A DNA stretch of 64,000 nt from Agrypnia vestita (taxonomy: Eukaryota; Arthropoda; Insecta; Trichoptera; Phryganeidae). Below the pieces are notes generated by a model that saw only the letters and a list, made by a program, of their open reading frames with translations, had not been told where the DNA came from and did not search any database. The stretch covers positions 1 through 64,000 of the forward strand of contig JADDOH010004018.1 in NCBI GenBank assembly GCA_016648135.1. The letters are read 5' to 3'. Of this stretch, positions 1 through 10,512 are shown one piece after another; the first letter of the stretch is position 1; each line of letters opens with the position of its first letter. The position numbers were made by a program, and so were the translations under genes.

Positions 1-251
1 CTATGAGTGGAGTGAATAAGAAACTGGATGGAAGGTACTCAGGGCCTTATAGAGTGACAAGTGTTTTAGGAAATGATAGGTATAAGATAAAGAGTGTAAA
101 GGGTATGCGTGGATACAAAAACTTTACCGCTGTCGTTGCAGCTGATGCAATGCGGTTATACGCTCCATTAAACGAAGGCACATCTGAATCAGACGATAGC
201 AGCGGAGATTTGAGGGATCGAGAGGACCTTATTGACCTACTAGAAGGTTAA
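1..251 (+). CDS. Ty3/gypsy-like retrotransposon pol, integrase C-terminal tail (partial)
   Basis: An open frame entering from the left edge and ending at TAA 249-251 encodes the end of a retrotransposon polyprotein. Seen: a basic start, then a GPY-type module (KLDGRYSGPYRV, LGNDRYKI), a KNFTAVVAADAMR stretch, and an acidic serine-rich tail. This spacing (K-D-x-x-Y-x-GPY, then NDRY, then VVAAD) is the C-terminal domain of insect Ty3/gypsy integrases, which helps the integrase bind DNA and integrate the element. Protease, reverse transcriptase, RNase H and the integrase core would lie to the left of the window. The tail is followed directly by a tandem array, a polypurine tract and an LTR, which fits pol being the last ORF with no env. 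The first ATG at 3 is internal, not a true start. No stop or frameshift is visible, so the element could be young. Confidence 0.8.
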   Translation, partial: MSGVNKKLDGRYSGPYRVTSVLGNDRYKIKSVKGMRGYKNFTAVVAADAMRLYAPLNEGTSESDDSSGDLRDREDLIDLLEG

Positions 252-258
252 GACAGTG

Positions 259-557
259 TTTGAGAACTCCCTTTCAGGTTGAGCATTTGAGAACTCCCTC
301 AAAGGTTGAGAATTTGAGAACTCCCTTTCAGGTTGAGCATTTGAGAACTCCCTCAAAGGTTGAGAATTTGAGAACTCCCTTACAGGTTGAGCATTTGAGA
401 ACTCCCTCAAAGGTTGAGAATTTGAGAACTCCCTTTCAGGTTGAGCATTTGAGAACTCCCTCAAGGGTTGAGAAGTTTGAAATCTCCCTTCAAGATTGAG
501 TGTTTGAGAAACTTCCTTAAGATCAAGCACTGAGAGAGCTCCCACGAGGGTTGAGCA
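259..557 (+). repeat. 27-bp tandem array in the gypsy 3' region
   Basis: About eight good units of a 27-bp repeat (TTTGAGAACTCCC then a variable half) run from 259 to about 475 and decay to about 557. Two unit types alternate, one ending in GTTGAGCA and one in GTTGAGAA, so the true period is 54 bp. Because 27 is a multiple of 3, both strands stay open over the array; those ORFs are by-products. It lies between the pol stop and the LTR. Confidence 0.9.
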
Positions 558-725
558 GGGAGGAATGTGGGGACAAAACGTAGAGAAGAGACTTTCTCAT
601 GAGGTTAAGAGTCTAGGGCGACTTCAATTGGAAGAGGTAATAAAGCCATGTATAATTTAGTATTTTTTCTAGGAATAAGAGGGAGGTCCTGTTGGGTGGA
701 CCCAACGACGTTCAGGCTGGGAGAG

Positions 726-959
726 TGTTACGCGCCAAACGTCACATCGCAGGGCAGCCACCACAAGATACAAAAAATGGTCACTAAGGGTGGTGGCTAT
801 GGAACCAGGGCGGAAGGGGCACACTATTCTTTTGAATCTCTAACGGATACATACACCGGTGTACCGCCATATTGTTGTGTTTTGTGTATATTAGAAATAA
901 AAAGAAGAATACTCCAGCCCAATCGGTGTTATCAATAATTTTCACCTCTGCCCGTAATA
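726..959 (+). mobile_element. 3' LTR of the gypsy-like element
   Basis: A purine-rich tract (715-725) is followed by TGTTAC at 726. An AATAAA lies at about 895 and the imperfect inverted terminus GTAATA ends at 959. Length about 234 bp. The target duplication cannot be checked because the 5' LTR is outside the window. Exact borders are inferred from the polypurine tract and the short inverted ends. Together with the pol tail this places a plus-strand retrotransposon in the region 3' of the last visible DDX11 exon, in antisense orientation to that gene. Confidence 0.65.
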
Positions 960-1360
960 ATAGTGTTTTTTAAAGGTTTGTTTTTCGAATTGGCAACACT
1001 TTTTTCCAACGACAGCCAATTTGACAGCTGATTTGTGCTCAGTTTGGTTCGCCATTTCATCATGAATAAACTTATATCAGAACATTTACAAATTCTGCAA
1101 ATTTATTTAAAAAATCGTGGTGTCGTAATCATATTTATCACTAATGGCATTAAATTATTTTTCCACTGAAGCCTTTACCATGATTCATATTATTTTATTT
1201 CATTTTAAAGTTTTATAACTCTAAAAAAACACCTTATACAACAATTTTTTTTTTATCATGCAATGATTGGCTTATAGTGAGCATAACATTATTGACTGTT
1301 ATATTTTATTTAAATTGTGGATAATTAATATAAAATGCTATTAAGTCTCGGTTAACATAC
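960..1360. other. DDX11 intron 9, part
   Basis: AT-rich intronic sequence between the gypsy LTR and exon 9 (donor GTATGT at 1360). I see no gene or clear repeat in it. Confidence 0.6.
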
Positions 1361-4300
1361 CATCTCTGTAGAATTTCTCATCTCATAGGAGAAATTCAGT
1401 CTTTTTCCAGAAGGGCCCTCAGATAAACAAATTGGCAATATGTTATCTGGTGGAATTACGTGACCACATGAGAACTCTGTTATTCTGTCAACAGTTGCTC
1501 CTGCTGAAAGGAAAAGCTGATCTCTGAACTCGGAAAATGGTTGCATGGTTCCTCCCGCAAGAATTATCTGTAAAAATATTTTTTTTTCATATAAATGTGT
1601 AAAACTATCATATAAAGTATGTTTCAAATCTGGGAATTTAAATATTTGGTTGATGTCCACAGCGGAAAGTTGAGAATGGATTTCAAAAATTTTATATAAA
1701 AATATTACAATTTTGCATGTCTTACGGATTTATACATGGGGAAAATAAGATGTACTAATAATATCTGAAAAAAACTTAAGATTATAATTCAATCATTTTA
1801 TGTCATTCTTATGCACAGAAAAGGAGTACACTGGACTTTTGAATATGATACTTTTTATATGATACGTTCCATGCAATACCGTGTAAAAAAAGTATACATG
1901 TAGGTGGATAGGTCTCCTTGCATAATATAAAAATAAAATCCGGGTATCAAAAAATAATTTTCATTATTGTTTATTGTATCTTAATTTTATTAATTTTTTT
2001 TTATATATAAATCGTAACAAAAATTGTTCACTATTAGATAATAGATTAAAGCGTTTACGCACATTTGGTACGACATCGCTTTCTTCACTCAAGATATTCT
2101 GAGCGTCTGGAATATTTTCGGGTTCACTGGATTTGTAAAGTTAATTTATAAAGCGGCATTTCAAGAAAACATAACACCACACGCACTTCTCTTCTCTACT
2201 TTCCGCATACTCTCTGTGCAAAGTACTGAGTAGTAGGTATATGCAAGGAATGTAGCTCTATATTATTTAAAAACCATGTAAAAAAAATAAAATAAAAAAG
2301 GAGTCCGGTATATATGTATTATAATAAATTTATCAAGTTTCTCCCTACAGAAAGGAATTTTTGAGCATCCAACCTGATAAATGCAGCATGAGAAATAAGC
2401 TAACCTAGTGGATTGGCCATTATAATTAAATAAGTTTAAATTTTAGAATCAAATGAAATATATATTGCACAATATTAATATTTTGTGATTTTTATTAAAA
2501 TCTTAGAATTTTCAATACTTACGGCCCTAGCTTCTTTCACAATGTCAGTAAATTGTGTTGCGGGATTGAGAAGGATAAATTTGTGAAAACTGTTATCAAT
2601 ATTTTTAGCCTTGTATGTTGATATTCTACCATCGGCGTAGCTACTCGTTAGTTTTTCGAGAAACCCGATCACGCTCTGGATCACATTTCCAACGGATACG
2701 TATTTTTCCTGAAAATATCCATAACAATTAATAAATTACAGTAAAATCTGGGACACAATTTTTTTTTTCCAATTATGCGGAACCCCGTTAATTCAAAATT
2801 CTAATAAACAAAAAAATCTCCATACGATTGCGAAATTGACAAAAACTGTAAATTTATAAAAAAGTGACCCATAAAAACCAAGTTTTTGTTATACTCCCTT
2901 TCTTTGTAAAATATAACAACAATTAAAGACGAATTAAAACATATAACATAACACTAAGCTTACAGTAATTTAATATATTTCTAAAATGTCAGATATTTTG
3001 AGCTTTGATAAGACACTTCATGCTTTGAAGATTAAATTCTGAAAACATTTGTCAGTCAATTTAGATTTTCGAAATTCGTAGTGAAGTATTTATTATGTAT
3101 ACCGACGGAGTAATTCAAATTTAGAAAATATTCTGCGACGTTATCGGGCCGCCGCTGCTAGAAATCAAACTTTGGTAATGATTCCAATTTGAAAAAACCA
3201 TTAAAATTTCTAAAAATCCGAAATTATACTATAATTATTAATTTTTTTTAATGAAAATTTGAACTTCTTGATCGTCGCCACGAGTCTGCTTGCAAAGTTT
3301 CAGCTCGATTGGATCACGGGAAAAGGATTAAAAATCGACCCAAAGTTTTTTCGACGGCAAGACAAGCAGATGCCACGAGTTAAAAGAAAGGAAGTAAAAA
3401 AAGCAGTTAATTTTAAGAAAATTATTATGATGATGCATTTTATTTATTGTTCTAATGCTAGAAGTACCCAATATTGCCATATTTGCTCTTCTCACTAGCA
3501 AAAAAATCTAATTATTTTTTCCATTTTGTCTCACGTTTGGATGGCCATAATGTTTACAATTATCTTTGTAGTTATGGAAGGCTTCTTCCATCTTAACTTG
3601 ATTTTAACTTTCAGTTCTGCCTTTTTTTAGACTCTGATCGACGCACAGCATAGTTAGTTATTAGAAATAAAATTGTACATAAATATGTGAAATAACAAGA
3701 TAAGTTAGTAATAACTTTTATCGAAGAAAATAAAACATTTTAACAACATAGTTATTAGAAAAAAGATTAAACTAAAGAGGAATTTAAAAATGTGGAATAC
3801 AATTTTAAAACAGGTACAATTATGAGGAATTACTCCGCGCATATCATGGTAGCTCACGAAGAGGGTATGAGTAGGATTCCCCAATTTCAGAGATCTCAAC
3901 TCACAGGGTTTTACTGTGTGTGGCGATCGGCACCCTGTGATTTCTTAAAATTTAATTAAATAAATTAATTCCTAGCTGCACGCATCAAGCGAATTCCACC
4001 AATAGGAGGCCCAATGTGGGCAGTTGCTATTTGTTTGCCGCAAGTACCTCACTCTTCCGCCAATCGCTGTAGCCTGCTCATGCACTTTATATAATACTCC
4101 GCGACAATCTTTTGTAACTTTATGTCAATAAACCACCATTTGTAATCGAGAGTATAATTCACCACTCTGTATCTCTATACCCATCCTGCTACTACTGTCA
4201 CACCACACAATACATTGGAATGCCTTATGCATCACGTGCCAAGACGAATATACGTCTCTTGTGGATGGATCGTCACATATATACGTCTCTTATATACGAA

Positions 4301-7300
4301 TATATATATATACGATATACGGAATATACTTCTCTTCGTCACAGAACACTCATCTCACACAATAATCCGCTATAACTGTATTCCAAATGAAAAATTACTG
4401 TGTGAAAATAGTAATGAAATGAGTGTGTGGATTAAACCTTCTGTTTGTAGGTATATGAAGGTAGGCACTCATTCACCAAAGAAAACAACATTGTTCAATA
4501 TTTATAAGAAAATCTTTGAAATTGCTTTACTTAAAAAAATAATTATATATTCTATTTATAAACATAGATTTTTCTCTTTCAAATACATATATCAAAACAA
4601 ACCGTTTGAGGTTGTTCTTCTTCAAATACATTTACTTCCGGAACTGGCTTTTTCTTCCCTTTTTTATTTTCATCAGATATTTTGGAAAGAAATGATTGCA
4701 GGTGATGTTTATTATTCATACTCTTTTTGTCCCCTTTCGCATCTGCGAATGGATATCTTTCAGAAAATCCATGCAGTTTTTGTGCAAGCTTGGATTGGTT
4801 GCAGAAATTAAGTATTGGCCTTAGATTGTAATTGTCTATTTCTGCAGTTAATACAAATTCTTGTAGTGTGAAAATTCTCCGTTCTTCTGCTACAGCTTGG
4901 TTATTTTTTTCCGGTAATTTCAGTAAACCTGAAATAGGAAACATAAATTAAAATCTGAAAAGATTTGATGAAACAATTCATAACATAGTCAAATAAAAAT
5001 GAATGTGAAATCAATAACAGGAGAATTCAATATATTCTAAAATCACACGTATATGTGGGGTGTGAAAGTAAAGGCAGCAATATAAAAAAAAATTGTATAC
5101 TGTCATTGAGGATTACTAATTTATAATTAACTGAATCTGAGATTTTATAGGAAACATGGCCCATAAATTTATAGAAAACATCATTTTGGAAGGGACAGAT
5201 ACGTAAAATCTAGAATTCAGTACACTTTAAATTAGTAATCCTCGGTGGCTTCATTCAAAACATTTTTTTATTTTTCTGGATATTGTTCCATTTGCTTTTA
5301 CAACCCATATTTGAAGTATTCATTTGTTTATATCGAGCTACATCACCCTCAATCCCTGATCAGTTACAATCTTAAAAAGTATATACAGTGTCTCATGACT
5401 AGTAGCAAAAACTTCGGGGAGTCTTCTCCATTCAATTTTGATTAAAAAATATTCTTTACACTTTGCGTGAAATGTCGACAGTTAAGAAGATAAGCGACAT
5501 CAAAGTTTACATTTTTTTTCAATTGACATTTTACTCAAAGTGTAAAGAATGTTTTCTATTCAAAATTGAATGACGAAAACTCCCCTGAATTTTTTGCTAA
5601 TAGTTATGAGACACTGTATGTAATCTCATGCATCATAATTATTTTGGCCGGAAATTAAACAGGCTACTATGCAATCAGTTGTGTCAGAGAAATTTGTCAG
5701 CGATAAGTCCATAGACAAGCGAAATTGTACAACGTGTATTGCTATTGCGTGGTGATACCAGCGAATGCTAAATCAAAGAGGTACTTACCGGCTGGCGAGA
5801 AGTTTTCTAGTGTGAGCCTGAGCGATTTAAATAATGTGAATCCAGTATATGAGATAAGTTATTCAGGAGTGATAAAAGTGCAGCTAAGATAATTAGTGCG
5901 AATTACGAAATTGAATAATTAGTGTGAACATTTAGAGTGATTTTAAGAACAGCGCTCTGATTAAATTCGTATCCAATGACTTTGTGTATTAAATAAAGGT
6001 TTAAATAGTTTTCTTAGAGCCATGTCTCGTGACAATATCATGGAACTATTTTCGAAAATTGCAACACCATAATAAAAATGGTTTTTATTAAAAAATTTAA
6101 AAAGTGAATATTTCTGAAAGTAGTCTTTTTAAATTAAACTGTTAAGCCCAATTAATAATAATAATGAGAGTATTGTTGAAATTATAAATTTTACATACCT
6201 AAGATTTTTCCTATGACAAATATTACTTGGTTTAAATACAGAAGATTCCTAGCTGCAAATCTTGGTCGGTATTTTTCTCTGTAGTGTTTGAGTTTGTCAG
6301 AAGCAGTTTGCAATTGGAACCCAGAAACTTCCGCACAGTGTATGTGCTCTATGGTGTCCAGAAGATTGTGAGCTTCATCAATTATGACAATATTATTTTT
6401 CACAGAAATTCCGTTTGCACGTCTAGTCGCTTCGTGAAGCAGTGTTTGGTAAGGAACGACTATCACCTAAATTTTACATAATAAATTTAAATAATACCTG
6501 TTTTATCAAGTCAAAAAGTAAAGTATGTGGCTGGATTGTGATTTAGAAGTAATTGATTTAAAAATCTAAAATTTATGTTATCAAAGTACAAATGCTCTCT
6601 ATTCCCGATGATATGGCGGTTACTTTGTGCTGCAACATGATTATTTTAATATAATAAAGTAAATTAAACTTTGTAACACACACACACTTATTGTGGACTC
6701 CCCAATCTGTGAGTGCCGACAAGAGGAGGAGGATTTGGATAACTTTTTTCATTAATTGAATTATCTATATTATAATTACTCCAACCAATGTCGTTTCTGC
6801 ATTTGGATGATGATTTCTATTTGTATACAATAATTTTGCCGCGTTGCTTAACTGGTCCTGTGGCGCAACGAATACCACGTCTGACTGCAGATCAGAAGAT
6901 GCCAGGTTCGAATCCTGGCAGGAGAATTTTTTTTTTTACGGTCGAGAATATTTTTTTTGTTGAAATTTTAATTATATTTTTGGTTTTGAACATTCATTTT
7001 TTATATTAATTTTTTTATGTAACAAACCAAATCAAACAAAGAATATTAATTACCTTATTATGCCAACCAATTTCGTATGTTTCTGCATTTGGATCATGAT
7101 TTCTATTTGTATACAATAATTTTGCCACGTTGTTTATCGGTTCCTGTGGCGCAATGAATAACACGTCTGACTGCGGATCAGAAGATGCCTGGCAAGAAGA
7201 TCGAATCCTGGCAGGATCGAATTTTTTTTTTACGGTCGAGAATATTTTTTTTGTTGAAATTTTAATTACATTTTTGGTTTTGAACATTCAAATTTGTTTA

Positions 7301-10300
7301 TGTAAAAATTAAACAAAGATTAATTTTTTATAATGTTGTATAAAAGTAATCAACACTGTGAGAAGAGAAGAGAGTAGGTACCTACCTATCGAACTATGGT
7401 TTATTCCGCTCTGACTTATTAATCGGTTAGAAATTTTGAATAAATTATATCTAAACTACCCGTAATTAAAAGTGGAAATTTACCAGATACAATTGACCGC
7501 GAAGCGGCTGATGTAGGAATAGGTAAACAATTGTGATTGCTGCACAGCAAACACATTTGGCCGCGAAGCGGCCACAATAGCAAAAATGGAAGTTTGCCAG
7601 ATGCAAATGGCCGCTAAGCGGCTGACGTAGGCATAGGTAAACAATTGTGTTTGCTGCACAGCAAACACAATTGGCCGCGCAGCAGCTATCGCTGACCGCG
7701 GAGCGGCCATCATTGGCCGCAAAGCGGCTACAATAGCCGCCCGCAGGACCTAGCAGTAAGCATTTTTTAATTGCATTTTAAATGTCGGTACTCAGTCCCT
7801 ACTCCAGGATCTTGCAGATCTTAATGTCCCTTTCTCTACAAATATCCAGCTCTTGCTTACAGACTGACGGGAAGTATTGAAAATTTTATTAAAATTCTTA
7901 AAAAGTAATTGCATTAAGCTATAATATTTATGTAGATGACTTATGGACTAGTGTTTGGCAATAACACCCTCTTACTCGGTGACAAGCCATTAAATTTATT
8001 TTAAAAAAAAACACACACATTGAGTTATATTTATCACTATTATAATTTCGAGATGAGCAGTCCCTCTCATCGTCGGGTGCAATAATAAGTTTGTAAATTG
8101 TTGAAATCTTAAAAAACTTAAATTTTGAGAAAACAATTACAAACAACATCACATTCCACCAGACATTTCCTATCCTAAATTTATTTCCTCTAATGAGCAA
8201 AAAAAACCTCCCCACTACACAAACCGCTGCCCTACTTGAATCATCATCATCATTGGCGCTACAGCCCACTGTGAGCCTTGGCCTCCTCCAAAATTTTTTG
8301 CCATTCCAACCGGTCCGTCGCCTGCTTTTTCCAGTTTGTCGCACCGACTGCCCTTAGATCCCCTTCAACGTCATCCATCCACCTTAGCCCTACCTGAATA
8401 AGTTGATAAAATCCTCTATATAGGTTAGTTATTAAGTACGCCTAATGATCAGAGGGACCCTCTCGAAACTATAGTTGTAATAATTCAATGTGTGTATTTT
8501 GTACAACATTTTAAATATACCTGTGCAAATCTAATGGCTGCTCTCGCGCTGTAATATGGACAAGATTGAACTTCTTTTCCAGCAGTCACTAGATCTTCGA
8601 CATCCCTTATTTCAGTTAACGCTTCATCTCTTAGTAGCTCTATATTAGTTTGATTGAAAAATTGGCAGCCAGAACTACACTTAGATTTTTTTGTTACTTT
8701 TCCATTGTCAACCTTGGTGGTTTTTCCTTTTTTCCCTTTTTGTAAATCCAGACATCTAAAATGTACATTTTTATTAGATCTAATTCTTTTTGCTATAGAT
8801 GCCAGGTTGTCTATTTGATTCAAAATGGAATTTGAAATGAGAGATTGCCATGAATTAGACACCGAACCCACCTTTCATTAACAAGATGAGAACTTTTTAA
8901 TTTTTGTACTTCAGGATTAATACAATACTGCTGTCTAGATGCCAGCGAAACAACCCTGATTTCAGATGAATATTCAGTTCTTTTGATTTCATTTACAAAT
9001 TGCGAAAGCTGTGAGTGGGTACGGCTGCAAAAGAATATCTGAAAAGCAAGAAACAATTATTGATATCAAAATTTGCAAAGTGATGTTTTAATGAAGTATG
9101 CTGCAAAGGCATAGTAAATGAAGTGATAAATACAAAATAATATTTTCAATGACTCTTGCAACAGTCATACAAATTTAATAATTTTTATGAGGTAGTTTTT
9201 CAAACAGTTTTTTGTCAATGTGGCAATGTTGTTTTTAAACCCAGCACTTGTGAAAATTATGGTGTGTCAATTCCATAAAGAAATTTAAAATTTAACAATA
9301 TTTTTATATTTTACATGTTCTAAGATAACCTACCATTACCAGCTGCGAAAATGTATGTATACTACTAGTTCATGAAAAAAGACTACAGATGTTTCTAGAA
9401 TAGTCCATTCAAATAAATGAAAGACTCTCAGATTTGAATTTACATAGCACTTTCAAAATTTGATAATGTGTGAATGTTCTTACAATGGAATTGGTGAATG
9501 TTGCATTGTGTAGAGTGATCACTTAAGCCAGCTCATACGGGTTATAAGCCCTGGGCCATTGTATAAAAATACTTCCGCACACGTTTCTCATATTCATAGC
9601 TTCGTCTCTGTGAGTCTTCTATAATTTATTTATCTTAATTAAGTTTATAATTATTGTTGATTGGGACATGAAGTTTAAACAAAATGTACAAGTTGAACAG
9701 CCAGCGGGAGACTTCTATAAATTTAATCATACCTTAATACCGCTGCTGTCCAAGTCTTCTTCTATTTCTGCGTCATCAATTTCATCAATCTCTGGGGTGG
9801 TTTCGTCCAGTAGGAGGTCAATGTCGTCCAAAGGTAAATCATCCAAAGGTTTTTCATCTAATTTATAATCAAGAACATCTTTGTCTTCGCTTTGCTTCTT
9901 CTTTTCATTGAACCATTTGCTTTTGTCAACAGTTTTTTTAATTCTTTTTTTTGATCTGAGGTCATCAATTTTTCCCTTGTATTTAGTGATGCTCTCTAGT
10001 TTCTTCTTCAGCATGTTCATTTCAGAAGTCTTCTGAATTTTTTCGTATTCTGTATTTAGCCAATCATCACCACCTGAAAGCAAAAAAAAATCATCAAATG
10101 TTCAGCCAATAATTTCGATTACAGATGTGATAGTGCGATATAGCGTAATTTTTATGTTGATGCTTAATGAATATTGAGCTATAGTATACCTGCGTCATTT
10201 GACTGAACGGACAATTTTAAATTTTCTATTTGTGTAGTTATTGATTGTAGTTCAGCAGCTTCATAATCCTGCAGCCATTTCAACGCACCACAACACAAAC

Positions 10301-10512
10301 TGAGTGATTTACCCTTAAAAACAAAATAATGAGGTAGTCGAAAAATTACAGAAGTGTATCAAAACTTTAATAGTAAATGAACTTACAGTGCCAGTTGGAC
10401 TTTCAAATATCCCAAGTTTACCGCTATCAAGCGATCTATACAATTCTTTCATAAAGTCATTCTGGATGTTGTAGGGTTCAAAAGGAAAATAAAAATTATC
10501 CGGAATATCCAT
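1361..10512 (-). CDS. DDX11: ATP-dependent DNA helicase DDX11/CHL1 (Fe-S superfamily 2), 5' nine exons, 3' end outside window
   Basis: A 5'-3' Fe-S DNA helicase acting in sister-chromatid cohesion and replication-fork maintenance in the nucleus. Exons in transcript order: 10387-10512, 10190-10313, 9733-10073, 8872-9038, 8521-8755, 6199-6466, 4603-4928, 2523-2708, 1361-1567. All have GT/AG borders and sum to 1980 nt, 660 codons in frame. The start ATG (10512-10510) gives [17 protein letters not shown], the Q-motif region. Walker A SPTGTGKS (residues 38-45) is split by intron 1. Motif Ia is CSRTHSQ at the start of exon 4. The four Fe-S cysteines lie in QQYCINP, RCLDLQ, SGCQFF and SCPYY. The DEAH box IIDEAHNL is in exon 6. 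Exons 8-9 carry LLNPATQF and [11 protein letters not shown], then [14 protein letters not shown], all typical of DDX11. Motifs V and VI and the C-terminus (roughly 300 of about 970 residues in the human protein) would lie left of the window, beyond the retrotransposon. No stop or lost key residue is seen. Confidence 0.93.
1568..2522. other. DDX11 intron 8
   Basis: A 955-bp AT-rich intron with donor GTAAGT and a TTTTTACAG acceptor. It has no convincing embedded element or ORF. Confidence 0.7.
2739..2810 (+). mobile_element. pogo/Tigger-like terminal fragment
   Basis: CAGTAAAATCTGGG at 2739 followed by a GGAACCCCGTTAATTC word resembles the termini of pogo/Tigger-type DNA transposons. A related end lies at 18224 (CAGTAAAACCCC, ATTAATTCGAA). 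No matching second terminus is identified here. Confidence 0.4.
2862..3335. repeat. Dispersed repeat, copy 1 (inverse copy at 59.4 kb)
   Basis: This stretch of DDX11 intron 7 matches 59385-59955 in reverse complement over almost its whole length. Shared words include GCAAAGTTTCAGCT, CGTCGCCACGAGTCTG, the poly-A/T-rich middle, and ACTCCCTTTCTTT with ACCAAGTTTTT at the far end. The family is unrecognised and the ORF at 3259-3498 falls on it, so that ORF is not a gene. Confidence 0.75.
3917..4202 (+). mobile_element. Possible solo LTR
   Basis: The stretch begins TGTGGCGATCGG and ends CTACTGTCACA. It has a TATATAA box at about 4090 and AATAAA at about 4128, in the order expected of an LTR (U3, R, U5). 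No target duplication could be fixed and no internal retrotransposon sequence is adjacent, so this is a structural guess. It lies in DDX11 intron 7. Confidence 0.4.
5054..5308. mobile_element. Foldback MITE, family TGTGGGGT, copy 1
   Basis: About 255 bp with long inverted arms. The left end TGTGGGGTGTGAAAG and GCAATATA mirror TATTG...TTTGCTTTTACAACCC on the right, and the arms continue inward through GATTACTAATTTATAA / AAATTAGTAATCCTC. A second copy of almost the same length lies at 15949-16202 in a DCTN6 intron. This copy is in DDX11 intron 6. Confidence 0.8.
5386..5616. mobile_element. Tc1/mariner-type foldback MITE with TA target duplication
   Basis: A 231-bp near-palindrome. CAGTGTCTCATGACTAGTAGC on the left mirrors GCTAATAGTTATGAGACACTG on the right, and the match continues inward for about 80 bp. 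TA flanks both ends, as expected for Tc1/mariner-class insertions. It has no coding content and lies in DDX11 intron 6. Confidence 0.85.
5650..6034 (+). mobile_element. Partial gypsy-type LTR, family TGTAAC...GTGACA
   Basis: The 3' part matches the right half of the solo LTR at 40679-41257: AGTGTGAA/AATTACGA words, an AATAAA at about 5993, and a terminal CGTGACA followed by ATAT. The 5' half (TGTAACGAG) is missing, so this is a truncated copy in DDX11 intron 6. Confidence 0.6.
6854..6926 (+). pseudogene. tRNA-Arg-like pseudogene, copy 1 (anticodon position GCA)
   Basis: The body resembles eukaryotic tRNA-Arg(ACG): TGGCGCAA A-box region, TCTGA/TCAGA anticodon stem, and CCAGG-TTCGAAT-CCTGG T arm. 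The anticodon loop reads CTGCAGA, giving GCA (formally Cys) on an Arg-like body. Two acceptor pairs are broken (GGTCCTG against CAGGAGA). A T10 run follows at once and could act as a Pol III terminator. I judge it a pseudogene. Confidence 0.65.
7140..7219 (+). pseudogene. tRNA-Arg-like pseudogene, copy 2 (anticodon position GCG)
   Basis: Same body as copy 1 with a better acceptor 3' strand (CAGGATC + G) and loop CTGCGGA, giving GCG. The T arm is disrupted by an insertion of about 7 nt (CCTGGCAAGAAGATCG), so the cloverleaf cannot form normally. A T9 run follows. Confidence 0.65.
7494..7742. repeat. Short tandem duplication rich in GGCCGC-N-GCGGCC hairpins
   Basis: Two units of about 114 bp (TAGGAATAGGTAAACAATTGTG at 7514 and its near copy at 7628) are set among at least six small palindromes of the form GGCCGC-NNA-GCGGCC. 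Each unit also holds the inverted word TGCTGCACAGCAAAC. This is a sharp GC island in an AT-rich intron (DDX11 intron 5). No protein homology is recognised in the minus ORF it opens. Confidence 0.8.
8259..8393 (-). pseudogene. RTE-like LINE reverse transcriptase C-terminus (fragment)
   Basis: The last 44 codons and stop of a [44 protein letters not shown]. This W-x-D-D-V-x-x-D-L / NW / DR-x-W / A-K-x-H-x-G-L pattern is the C-terminal end of RTE/BovB-like reverse transcriptases. The stop is followed on the minus strand by an (ATG)n tail, seen as (TCA)n at about 8241-8251, the usual short microsatellite end. It is a 5'-truncated insertion in DDX11 intron 5. Confidence 0.75.
9320..9655 (+). repeat. 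Foldback family A, copy 1
   Basis: Words AAGCCAGCTCATACGGG, AAGCCCTGGGCCAT, GTATAAAAA, ACGTTTCTCATATTCAT and AGCTTCGTCTCTGTGAG recur at 20.3, 26.2 and 28.3 kb. The upstream part (AGCTGCGAAAATGTATG, CTACAGATGTTTCTAG) recurs in reverse at about 22040-22115. It is in DDX11 intron 3. Confidence 0.75.

Larger units (their letters stand above)
6781..7290 (+). repeat. Tandem duplication of a tRNA-like unit with its flanks
   Basis: Two diverged copies of a unit of about 220 bp lie at 6781-6996 and 7063-7290. The shared upstream flank starts CCAACCAAT and includes TGCATTTGGAT and TATACAATAATTTTGCC. A tRNA-like body follows, then a T run, then ACGGTCGAGAATATTTT and TTTGGTTTTGAACATTCA. The flanks are duplicated together with the tRNA-like body, so this is a local segmental duplication, not two independent insertions. 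It lies in DDX11 intron 5. Confidence 0.85.

Noticed and set aside
240..545. Minus ORF of 101 codons made of REFSN-x-QP repeats (and a plus partner)
   Set aside because: It is created by the 27-bp array of the gypsy 3' region, whose period is a multiple of 3. There is no start context or domain.
3259..3498. Plus ORF of 79 codons in DDX11 intron 7
   Set aside because: It lies on a dispersed repeat that recurs at 59.4 kb without keeping this frame.
4215..4811. Longest plus ORF in the window (198 codons)
   Set aside because: The second half overlaps DDX11 exon 7 in antisense and the first half is low-complexity TATATACG sequence. It is a shadow ORF.
7480..7722. Minus ORF of alanine/arginine-rich repeats
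   Set aside because: It is explained by the GGCCGC palindrome cluster. No homology or splice borders.
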